Notes under the pieces: model-generated
Told to the model about the DNA's origin: nothing
Seen by the model: only the letters and a program-made list of their open reading frames with translations
The model's database searches: none
In this document: one piece after another, positions 26,801 through 34,074 of the stretch
Numbering within the stretch: the stretch's first letter is position 1
Layout of the letters: the number at the start of each line of letters is the position of its first letter
Position numbers and translations under genes: made by a program
Assembly (NCBI RefSeq): GCF_021764745.1
Contig: NZ_JAETXX010000001.1
Span: 620,001 to 684,000, forward strand
Length of the DNA: 64,000 nt
Direction: 5' to 3'
Origin: Joostella atrarenae
GTDB lineage: Bacteria; Bacteroidota; Bacteroidia; Flavobacteriales; Flavobacteriaceae

Positions 26801-26922
26801 TGTTCACATTTACAGAATACACAGGATATGATCCAGAAATTGGTGGTGGTGTATTTGGTATCGACCGTGGTTTCTACCCGCAAGCAAGAACTGGAATGTT
26901 AGGAATTAATGTTCAATTTTAA
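23821..26922 (+). CDS. SusC/RagA-type TonB-dependent outer-membrane transporter
   Basis: A 1033-residue outer-membrane importer of oligosaccharides, powered by TonB. The signal peptide ends at VAQ (~20). A carboxypeptidase-like domain follows (~25-95, ITGTVSEEGGVPLPGANV), then the SusC linker (TQALDEVVVVGYGTQKK), the plug (VRVRGITTFGNNDPLWVVDG) and the barrel. The C-terminus ends in an aromatic (GINVQF), as barrels do. It is the first gene of the uptake and degradation operon; SusD follows after 10 nt. Confidence 0.98.
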   Translation: MKINKYLWLFFMFTVTLAVAQTKEITGTVSEEGGVPLPGANVIVENSSKVTITDFDGNYTIEAQEGDVLKFSYIGFTPKTVTVGAEATINVSLSTDTQALDEVVVVGYGTQKKSVVTGAISSVKSEDLEDLPITRVEQSLQGRTSGLTIAANSGQPGSASTVRVRGITTFGNNDPLWVVDGVVVDAGGIGYLNQSDIESIEVLKDAASQAIYGARAATGVILITTKKGKSGKLSVNYNGYTGFSGPARELDLLNAEEYATLMNESSVNGGGSILYPDPSALGEGTDWQDVIFNNSAKRIGQEVSLSGGNDVSTFYASFGLLEQEGIVMPEISQYNRKNIRLNSSHKITKAITFGQTVGYSHEKNIGIGNTNSEFGGPLSSAINLDPLTPVVETDPNVINRTPYTNEGVMRNSEGYPYGISSLVGQEMTNPLAYQQTRIGNYGWSDNFVGNAYIQVEFLPGLKFKSTLGGKLAYWGGYSYTPVSYLNASNINAQNNVSKNSNRGFGWNIENTLMYDKKFGKHNLSVLLGQGTYVDNDTNGSGVTYYDIPADNFYDSSFNFDVPTDQIDAYGYENPEHRVTSLFSRVNYDYDEKYIFTGIIRRDGSSRFGSNNKYGIFPSFSLGWVLTKEDFWNPSEVINQLKIRGGYGVTGSDAIGDFRYLSTVGGGRNYTIGTSSSVTIGNSPDAPANPDLKWEETSQTNIGLEARLFSNFSLVFDMYEKTTKGILQSVPIPGYVGAPGLPVGNVADMQNRGFDIELGYDRTFGDFGMSVNANLSYLENEVTNLGNGIDFLSGGETVQASTYPITRTAVGEAYNSFYGFKTNGIFQTQAEVDAYTNADGDLIQPNAVPGDFRWTDTNGDGTITEDDRDFLGSSIPKYTFGFTVNLNYKNFDLMVFAQGAAGNEIFQGLRRLDIQNANYQTTALNRWVGEGSSNSYPRLTTNDTNKNFNNPSDFYLEDGDYLRFKTIQFGYTFPSDVIKNIGLQRVRLYVTGENLFTFTEYTGYDPEIGGGVFGIDRGFYPQARTGMLGINVQF

Positions 26923-26932
26923 AATTTAGATT

Positions 26933-28438
26933 ATGACATTTATCAATAGAAAACATAAAATATTAGCACTAGTATTGGTGGCTGCTTTGAGTTCTTGTTC
27001 TAAAGATTACTTAGAAGTAGATCCAAAAGGTACTGCTTTAGAAGAGAATTATTATTCTAACGAAACAGAGGCATATTCAGGTTTAGTTGCTGTTTATGAT
27101 GTGCTCGGAAAGCAATCTAAAGGATTTGAAAACATGGTAACCATGATGAATGCAGGATCAGACGATCATTATGCAGGAGGTGGTGGTGCTACCGATGGAA
27201 CTGGAATCCAATCTTTTTCTAACTATTCAATCGATGCATCTACTATTCCAGCAAGTTTTTGGAATGATTTTTATCAAGGTGTTTTTCGTGCGAACGTTTT
27301 ATTACAAAAACTTCCAGACGTTCCAATGGATGAGAGTCTGAAAAAGAGATTTACTGCGGAAGCAAAAACGCTTAGAGCTTATTATTATTTTGAATTAGTA
27401 AGATTGTTTAGAAATGTTCCTTTATTAACGGAGCCTCTTGCTACTAGTGAAACTTATAACGTGGTTCAAGCAACTCCAGAAGAAGTATATGCTCAGATCG
27501 AAACAGATCTACAGGAAGCAATTTCAGATCTTCCAATGCAAATTACTGATCTTGAAAATGAAGCAGCTCGTTTTTCGGAGGGAACTGCAAAGGCTCTTTT
27601 AGGGAAAGTATATTTATACCAAGGTAAAAATGATCAAGCAGCAAATATATTAGCTGAAGTGAATGGTACTCCAGGGGGAAGTAATCCTTATGGGTATAAA
27701 TTACTTGATAACTACGCAGATCTATGGGTTATTAGTAATAAATTTAATTCAGAATCAATCCTTGAGGTAGCTCATACAGATAAAAGTAATGCCGACTGGG
27801 GTAATTGGGGTGCAGGAGACGATGAAGGAAACTCTGTTAATATTATGGTTGGCCCTAGAAACTACTCTAATTCTGGAGGTCCAGATTATGTTTCTGGATG
27901 GAGCTTTAATCCAATAACACAGAATCTATATGATGCTTTAAAGAATGACCCTAGATTTGATGCTACGATTGCAGATATTAAGGCATTAAAAGCACAAGGA
28001 TTAGCAGATTACTCGCCAGGATATTTAGATACAGGATATTTCTTAAAGAAATTCATGCCTCTTAATTCAGATACTTCTACTGGTGGTGGTGCATCAGCAT
28101 TAAACTACAAGCAAAATGTATATGTAATCCGTTTAGCAGATACTTATTTAATGGAGGCCGAAGCATTAGGCGCTCAAGGAGCAAGAGCACAAGCGTTATT
28201 AGATGCAGTAAGAGCTAGAGTAGGATTGCCTTCTGTACCAGTTTCTCAAAATGCAATTATGCTTGAAAGAAGATTGGAACTTGCAGGAGAAGGACATAGA
28301 TGGTTTGACCTAGTGAGAACAGGGCGTGCTTCAACTGTATTGGCAGATAGAGGTTTTACTGCTGGTAAAAATGAAATTTTCCCTATTCCTTTAAAAGAGA
28401 TGGAAAACACGCTGATTGAACAAAATCCTAACTACTAA
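26933..28438 (+). CDS. SusD/RagB-type glycan-binding lipoprotein
   Basis: A 501-residue surface lipoprotein that caps the SusC barrel and hands over oligosaccharide. The lipobox is LSSC near residue 22, followed by KDYLEVDPKG, the typical SusD start. TPR-like helical repeats lie around LRAYYYFELVRLFRNVPL. The C-terminal RRLELAGEGHRWFDLVRTGRA and EIFPIPLKEME are SusD hallmarks. It is paired with the upstream susC. Confidence 0.98.
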   Translation: MTFINRKHKILALVLVAALSSCSKDYLEVDPKGTALEENYYSNETEAYSGLVAVYDVLGKQSKGFENMVTMMNAGSDDHYAGGGGATDGTGIQSFSNYSIDASTIPASFWNDFYQGVFRANVLLQKLPDVPMDESLKKRFTAEAKTLRAYYYFELVRLFRNVPLLTEPLATSETYNVVQATPEEVYAQIETDLQEAISDLPMQITDLENEAARFSEGTAKALLGKVYLYQGKNDQAANILAEVNGTPGGSNPYGYKLLDNYADLWVISNKFNSESILEVAHTDKSNADWGNWGAGDDEGNSVNIMVGPRNYSNSGGPDYVSGWSFNPITQNLYDALKNDPRFDATIADIKALKAQGLADYSPGYLDTGYFLKKFMPLNSDTSTGGGASALNYKQNVYVIRLADTYLMEAEALGAQGARAQALLDAVRARVGLPSVPVSQNAIMLERRLELAGEGHRWFDLVRTGRASTVLADRGFTAGKNEIFPIPLKEMENTLIEQNPNY

Positions 28439-28450
28439 AAAGCAACGAAA

Positions 28451-29326
28451 ATGGTATTTAAAAATATATTTAATAGAAAGACACTTGTAGCGGCTATTGC
28501 TGTAAGTGCTATTATTTCCAGCTGCCAGCCTGAGGAAATTAATGAAGGTAACGGGCTTTCAGACCCAAATGTAGATGCTTCTTTTATGATTACAGAAATT
28601 GAAGGGGAGTCTAATGTGTTTTTGTTTGAAGCACAAACAGAGAATGTAATTTCTTCTAAATGGGATTTTGGAGCAGGATTACTTCCTGGTAAAATGACAG
28701 AAGAAGTATTTTTTCCAGATGCTGGAACTTATGAAATAGTTCACCAAGCTATTGGTAGAGGAGGTTTAACAGGAACTGTAACTCAAGAGCTTGTTGTAGA
28801 AACTTCAGACCCTGTTGCAGGGAATATAGTTTTGGGAGGAACGTTTGAAACTTCAGAAGATCACTCAAATTGGAATACTTTGAAAATAAGTGATTCTGGT
28901 TCAGAATGGGTTTTTAACGAAGGCAGTGCTACAATTTTTTCTACAGAACAATGGAGTCAAACAGGAATTTATCAGGCTATTGAGGTAGAGAAAGATAAAG
29001 AATATTCTATCGATATGTTAGTCTCTGGTGAAGCGAATGGCGATACTTGGTTAGAAGTATATGCTGGAACTTCAGTACCTGTAGAAGGACAAGCATACGA
29101 GGACACCAAGATTATGGGAATAAGTACTTGGGACGGATGCGGTACAGCAAAATTCTCTGGAAAACTCTCTAATGTTGGCTGTATAGAAAACACACAAACA
29201 AAAACAGTATCTAATAAAGTGACTTTTGCTGAAAGTGGAACTATCTATCTTCTAATAAGAAGTGGAGGTGGATCTATGAATCCTGCTGGAATTACAATCT
29301 CAAATGTAGAAATGAGAGGTTCATAA
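28451..29326 (+). CDS. PKD-domain surface glycan-binding lipoprotein
   Basis: A 291-residue predicted lipoprotein (signal peptide to SSCQPEE). Residues ~40-120 are a PKD-like beta-sandwich (KWDFGAG, FPDAGTYEIVHQA). The C-terminal ~160 residues form a jelly-roll carbohydrate-binding-like domain (GGTFETSEDHSNWN ... ITISNVEMRG). Similar proteins follow SusD in marine laminarin loci and bind beta-glucan at the cell surface. It probably fills the SusE role here. The exact ligand is inferred from the neighbouring enzymes. Confidence 0.82.
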   Translation: MVFKNIFNRKTLVAAIAVSAIISSCQPEEINEGNGLSDPNVDASFMITEIEGESNVFLFEAQTENVISSKWDFGAGLLPGKMTEEVFFPDAGTYEIVHQAIGRGGLTGTVTQELVVETSDPVAGNIVLGGTFETSEDHSNWNTLKISDSGSEWVFNEGSATIFSTEQWSQTGIYQAIEVEKDKEYSIDMLVSGEANGDTWLEVYAGTSVPVEGQAYEDTKIMGISTWDGCGTAKFSGKLSNVGCIENTQTKTVSNKVTFAESGTIYLLIRSGGGSMNPAGITISNVEMRGS

Positions 29327-29352
29327 TGATATAATTTAATGTTAGCGTTAAG

Positions 29353-29379
29353 GCCCGTGTTTATCACGGGCTTTTATTT
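29353..29379 (+). terminator. Intra-PUL terminator after the surface lipoprotein
   Basis: GCCCGTG-TTTAT-CACGGGC followed by TTTTATTT. It separates the uptake genes from the enzyme genes, so the enzymes are either expressed at a lower level by read-through or have a second promoter in 29380-29416. Confidence 0.85.
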
Positions 29380-29416
29380 AACTCTTTAGTATGTTGTTAA
29401 TTAAGTCAAATAGTAT

Positions 29417-30910
29417 ATGATCAAAGCAATAAAATATAACCACATAAATATAATGGCGCGAGGCTTACTATTCTTATTAGTTACTTTCTGCCTTATTAAT
29501 TGCTCGTCATCTTCAGAAGAAGATCCAATAACTCCAGATCCCGATCCTGATCCAAACCCTCCGACTGAAATAACGAATGAAGTTGATTTTTGGTTAACTA
29601 CAGGAGATAAACAAAACTTATTAAAAAAGCAATCTGATATTATTGCCTTTGAATCAAAAGCGAATAATTTCCAGACTATAGAAGTTAATAATCAAGAATC
29701 TTATCAAACAATTGATGGTTTTGGTTTCACATTAACTGGTGGAAGCGCTAAGGCTATAAATTCTCTACCTGCGGGAAATAAAGATGCATTGTTAAAGGAA
29801 CTTTTTGGATTTAATGAGAATTCTATTTCCATAAGTTATTTAAGAATTAGTATAGGTGCTTCTGATTTAAATGATTATCCATTTACTTACAATGATATTT
29901 CTTTAGGAGAAACAGACGAATCGTTAAGTAAATTTTCATTAGAAGAAGATTTAGACGGTGTTATTGCTATACTTCAAGATATTATTGCAATAAATCCGAA
30001 CATAAAAATATTGGGAACTCCTTGGACTGCTCCAATCTGGATGAAAGATAACAAGAGTTTTATTGGAGGGAGCCTATTGCCCGAATATTACGATGTATAT
30101 GCGCAATATTTTGTGAAATACATCCAAGAGATGAAAAACTTAGGAATTACAATCGATGCGATAACTATTCAAAATGAACCGTTACATGATGGTAATAATC
30201 CTAGTATGTATATGACGGCCGAAGCACAAACTGAATTTATAAAAAATAGTTTAGGTCCTGCTTTTGAGGCTGCTAATCTACAAACTAAAATCATTGCTTG
30301 GGATCATAATTGCGATAATCCAGAATATCCTATTTCTGTTTTAAAAGACAATTTAGCATATCAATATACAGATGGTTCAGCTTTTCATTTGTACTCAGGA
30401 GATATTAGTGCGCTAACTAAAGTTCATAATGCTTTTCCAGAGAAAAACGTATACTTTACCGAGCAATACACATCTTCAGACGGAAGCTTTAGTGGGGATT
30501 TAAATTGGCATTTAAAGAATGTGATTATCGGTTCTATGCGTAATTGGAGTAAGAATGCTTTAGAATGGAATCTTGCCAATGATCAGAACTTCCAGCCCCA
30601 TACCGATGGTGGTTGTACCGTATGCAAAGGTGGTTTAACTATTAATTCTTCTGGGAATATTACAAGAAATGTAGGTTATTATATCGTTTCTCATGCGTCT
30701 AAATTTGTTCCACAAGGTTCTATAAGAGTAGGAAGTAACATTTCTGGATCTCTAATAAATGTGGCTTTTAAAACACCTAATGGAGATACTGTTTTACTTG
30801 TTTTAAATGAAGGAAGTGTAGATGAGCAATTTAACGTAAAGCAAGGAGAAGAATGGTTTACTACATACCTAAAAGCTGGTGCGGTTGGAACTTTTATATG
30901 GGATAAATAA
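29417..30910 (+). CDS. GH30 glycoside hydrolase lipoprotein (first copy)
   Basis: A 497-residue predicted lipoprotein, probable endo-beta-1,6-glucanase. The signal peptide ends at the lipobox INC; a Pro/Asp repeat linker follows. The (beta/alpha)8 barrel carries acid/base Glu254 in TIQNEPLH and nucleophile Glu349 in YFTEQ, plus ETIDGFGFTLTGGSA-type GH30 start residues (YQTIDGFGFTLTGG). An alternative start 36 nt downstream (MARGLL) also gives a signal peptide. It is paralogous to the GH30 at 32640. Family GH30 also includes glucosylceramidases and xylanases, so the linkage is inferred. Confidence 0.9.
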   Translation: MIKAIKYNHINIMARGLLFLLVTFCLINCSSSSEEDPITPDPDPDPNPPTEITNEVDFWLTTGDKQNLLKKQSDIIAFESKANNFQTIEVNNQESYQTIDGFGFTLTGGSAKAINSLPAGNKDALLKELFGFNENSISISYLRISIGASDLNDYPFTYNDISLGETDESLSKFSLEEDLDGVIAILQDIIAINPNIKILGTPWTAPIWMKDNKSFIGGSLLPEYYDVYAQYFVKYIQEMKNLGITIDAITIQNEPLHDGNNPSMYMTAEAQTEFIKNSLGPAFEAANLQTKIIAWDHNCDNPEYPISVLKDNLAYQYTDGSAFHLYSGDISALTKVHNAFPEKNVYFTEQYTSSDGSFSGDLNWHLKNVIIGSMRNWSKNALEWNLANDQNFQPHTDGGCTVCKGGLTINSSGNITRNVGYYIVSHASKFVPQGSIRVGSNISGSLINVAFKTPNGDTVLLVLNEGSVDEQFNVKQGEEWFTTYLKAGAVGTFIWDK

Positions 30911-30920
30911 AATATTACAG

Positions 30921-32636
30921 ATGAAAAAAATACTTTTTATAGCAATCCTTTTCGTAATTAATAATACCTATTCTCAAGGGTTTTTACATACGGAAGGGCA
31001 AAAAATAGTAAATGCTGAAGGGCAAAATGTTCTGCTGAAAGGTGTAGGACTTGGGGGTCATATGTTACAAGAAGGATATATGATGAAGGTTCCCTTTTCG
31101 GGTCAGCAATATGTTTTTAAACAACATATGGTAGATTTAATAGGAGAAGAGGCAACGGCAGAATTTTACGAAAAATGGCTTTCCAATCATACCCAAAAAG
31201 CAGATATCGATTCTCTAAAAAGTTGGGGCTTTAATTCGGTTCGCTTACCGATGCATTATAACCTTTATACACTTCCTGTAGATCAAGAGCCTGTAAAAGG
31301 AGCACAAACTTGGTTGGAGAAAGGATTCCAAATGACAGATTCTCTACTGAAGTGGTGTGAGCAGAATAAAATGTATCTCATTCTTGATATGCATGCAACG
31401 CCAGGAGGACAAGGACATGATGTAAATATTTCTGATAGAGACCCTTCAAAGCCTTCTTTGTGGGAAAGTGAAGCAAATCAAGAAAAACTAATAGCATTAT
31501 GGGAAAAGTTAGCAGAAAGATATGTTGATGAAGAGTGGATTGGAGCTTATGATATTATAAATGAACCTAATTGGGCTTTTACGGGAGAAAATAAAAACGG
31601 AATTGACGAGCAAGAGAATAAGCCTCTAAAAGAATTAATGGTTTCTATTACAGAAGCGATTAGAAAAATAGATAACAATCATATTATAATCATTGAAGGA
31701 AATGGATGGGGAAACAACTATAATGGAGTTTTACCACCTTGGGACGATAATATGGTTATAAGTTTCCATAAATACTGGAACAATAATACTAAGGCTGATA
31801 TACAAGGATTCTTAGATTTTAGAGAGAAATATAACACTCCTATTTGGCTTGGAGAATCGGGTGAGAATTCTAATGTTTGGTTTCGAGACGCTATAAGTTT
31901 AATGCAGGAGAATAACATTGGATGGTGTTGGTGGCCGCTAAAAAAGCTTGGTTTTAATAATCCGTTAGAAATAAAAGTTAATGATGGGTATAAACAAATC
32001 TTGAAATATTGGAAAGGGGAAGCTGAAAAGCCTTCTAAAGATACTGCTTATAATGCTTTTATGCAGCTTGCTGAAGACGCTAAGATTGAAAATAATATTT
32101 TTCATAAAGGGGTAGTCGATGCTATGATTCGTCAAACTACTTCAGAAGCAATAAAACCTTATGTCAATGTAACTATAAGTAAAAAAGGAATTCTGCAAGC
32201 TGCAGATTACGATATGGGACCTATTGGGAAAGCTTATTTTGATACGGGAGCTGGAAATTATTATATCTCTGTTGGCGGAGATAGAACTAGTTGGAATGAT
32301 GGCTATACGTACCGTAACGATGGGGTAGACATATTTAAAGAAGACGATACAGAACACTTGTATGTAGGAGCTACAGAAGAGGGGGAGTGGCTTCATTATA
32401 CTTTTAATGTTGCTAAAAAAGGAGATTATAATGTCTCTTTAATTTCTAAATCTACTTCTGAGGGGAACGTGAAAATCACACTTAATAATAAGGAAGTAAC
32501 ATTAGAAATACCTTCATCCGATGCTTGGAAAGCAACAGGTGAAAAACTTGAACTTCAGGAAGGAGAAAACAAACTAAAGGTTGAATTTCTAACAAAAGGA
32601 ATTCAGTTAAAAGAGATAAAATTTAAAAGATTATAA
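30921..32636 (+). CDS. GH5 glycoside hydrolase with C-terminal CBM6
   Basis: A 571-residue secreted enzyme. The start at 30921 gives the signal peptide MKKILFIAILFVINNTYSQ; an earlier in-frame codon would overlap the upstream gene. The GH5 barrel has IINEPN (acid/base Glu215) and WLGESGENS (nucleophile Glu312). GVGLGGHMLQEGYMM resembles exo-beta-glucanase members of GH5. The C-terminal ~140 residues look like a CBM6 (YRNDGVDI, GEWLHYTFNV). It sits between the two GH30 genes, with 10 nt and 3 nt gaps. Subfamily and bond specificity cannot be fixed by eye. Confidence 0.88.
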   Translation: MKKILFIAILFVINNTYSQGFLHTEGQKIVNAEGQNVLLKGVGLGGHMLQEGYMMKVPFSGQQYVFKQHMVDLIGEEATAEFYEKWLSNHTQKADIDSLKSWGFNSVRLPMHYNLYTLPVDQEPVKGAQTWLEKGFQMTDSLLKWCEQNKMYLILDMHATPGGQGHDVNISDRDPSKPSLWESEANQEKLIALWEKLAERYVDEEWIGAYDIINEPNWAFTGENKNGIDEQENKPLKELMVSITEAIRKIDNNHIIIIEGNGWGNNYNGVLPPWDDNMVISFHKYWNNNTKADIQGFLDFREKYNTPIWLGESGENSNVWFRDAISLMQENNIGWCWWPLKKLGFNNPLEIKVNDGYKQILKYWKGEAEKPSKDTAYNAFMQLAEDAKIENNIFHKGVVDAMIRQTTSEAIKPYVNVTISKKGILQAADYDMGPIGKAYFDTGAGNYYISVGGDRTSWNDGYTYRNDGVDIFKEDDTEHLYVGATEEGEWLHYTFNVAKKGDYNVSLISKSTSEGNVKITLNNKEVTLEIPSSDAWKATGEKLELQEGENKLKVEFLTKGIQLKEIKFKRL

Positions 32637-32639
32637 TTG

Positions 32640-34052
32640 ATGTTGAGCTTAAAGAATGCCCTTCTTTTGGGGTTTGCTATTACCGCTATTGCTTGTCAGC
32701 AGAAAAAAGAGGAGAAAAATAATGCTTCATTATATATTACAACTTTAGATCAGCAAAAGTTGTTGGAGCAAACGGTAATTCAAGATGATGAAGCTGAAAA
32801 AAGTAACTATACAATTACGATTGATACTGCTAAGACTTACCAAGAAATAGATGGTTTTGGTTATAGTTTAACAGGTGGTAGCGCCATGTTGTTGCATAAA
32901 ATGTCTTCAGAAAAAAGAGGAACCATTCTTCAGGAGCTTTTTGGAAATCGAGAAGAAGATATCAATGTTAGTTATTTACGAGTAAGCATTGGAGCTTCCG
33001 ATTTAGATGAACATACGTGGTCTTATAACGATTTAAAAAAAGGGGAAACAGATGAGGATTTGAAGCATTTTTCACTTGCTTACGATACACTTTATTTAGT
33101 TCCTGTTTTAAAAGAAATTTTAAAGATCAATCCGCAAATAAAAATTATGGGATCTCCATGGTCACCGCCAACATGGATGAAAACAAATAATGATACGCGT
33201 GGAGGGAGTTTAAAGGAAGAATATCACCAAGTATATGCCGATTATTTTGTGAAATATATCCAAGCTATGAAATCTCATGGGATTAATATCGATGCGGTAA
33301 CGATTCAAAATGAGCCTTTACACCCAGGAAATAATCCTAGTTTATTAATGTTGGCAGAACAACAGAAAGAGTTTGTTAAGAATAACTTAGGGCCAATTTT
33401 TGAAGCAAATGGGATTCAGACTAAAATTATTGTTTATGACCATAATGCAGATAGACCAGATTATCCGATTTCTATTTTAGACGATCCTGAAGCTGCGAAA
33501 TATATAGATGGTTCTGCCTTTCATTTATATGGAGGAGAAATTAATGCTTTATCTGAAGTTCATGAAAAGCATCCAAGCAAGAATTTATATTTTACAGAGC
33601 AATGGGTAGGAGCTCCTGGTGATTTTTCTCAAGAAATGGAATGGCATACCGAGAACTTGATTATTGGAGCAACTCGTAATTGGTGTAAAACTGTTTTAGA
33701 ATGGAATCTTGCAGCAGATGAAAATCAAGATCCGCATACCGATAGAGGAGGTTGTGACCGTTGTTTGGGGGCAATTACAATTAAAGGAGATGAAATAACG
33801 AGGAATCCTGCTTATTATATTATCGCTCAAGCTTCAAAATTTATAGCACCAGGAGCCATTCGTATAGCTTCAAATACTAGCGAATCACTTCCCAATGTAG
33901 CCTTTAAAACATCAGAAGAGATTATTTCTGTCATTCAGAATAAAACGGAAAAGACACAGCATATTTCCGTTAAAATTGGAGAGGAGAATCTAACAATAGA
34001 ATTGCCTGCAAAATCTGTTGGAACATTAATCCAACCTACTACCATTAGATAA
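32640..34052 (+). CDS. GH30 glycoside hydrolase lipoprotein (second copy)
   Basis: A 470-residue predicted lipoprotein. The signal peptide is MLSLKNALLLGFAITAIAC. The start is the ATG at 32640; the codon before it is a TTG directly after the GH5 stop. The barrel holds acid/base Glu225 (TIQNEPLH) and nucleophile Glu320 (YFTEQW). It aligns along its length with the first GH30 and shares a Cys-rich loop (DRGGCDRCLG here, DGGCTVCKG there). The pair probably arose by duplication and may split endo and exo roles. Confidence 0.9.
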   Translation: MLSLKNALLLGFAITAIACQQKKEEKNNASLYITTLDQQKLLEQTVIQDDEAEKSNYTITIDTAKTYQEIDGFGYSLTGGSAMLLHKMSSEKRGTILQELFGNREEDINVSYLRVSIGASDLDEHTWSYNDLKKGETDEDLKHFSLAYDTLYLVPVLKEILKINPQIKIMGSPWSPPTWMKTNNDTRGGSLKEEYHQVYADYFVKYIQAMKSHGINIDAVTIQNEPLHPGNNPSLLMLAEQQKEFVKNNLGPIFEANGIQTKIIVYDHNADRPDYPISILDDPEAAKYIDGSAFHLYGGEINALSEVHEKHPSKNLYFTEQWVGAPGDFSQEMEWHTENLIIGATRNWCKTVLEWNLAADENQDPHTDRGGCDRCLGAITIKGDEITRNPAYYIIAQASKFIAPGAIRIASNTSESLPNVAFKTSEEIISVIQNKTEKTQHISVKIGEENLTIELPAKSVGTLIQPTTIR

Positions 34053-34074
34053 ATTTCAATTAGTAAATAAGAAA

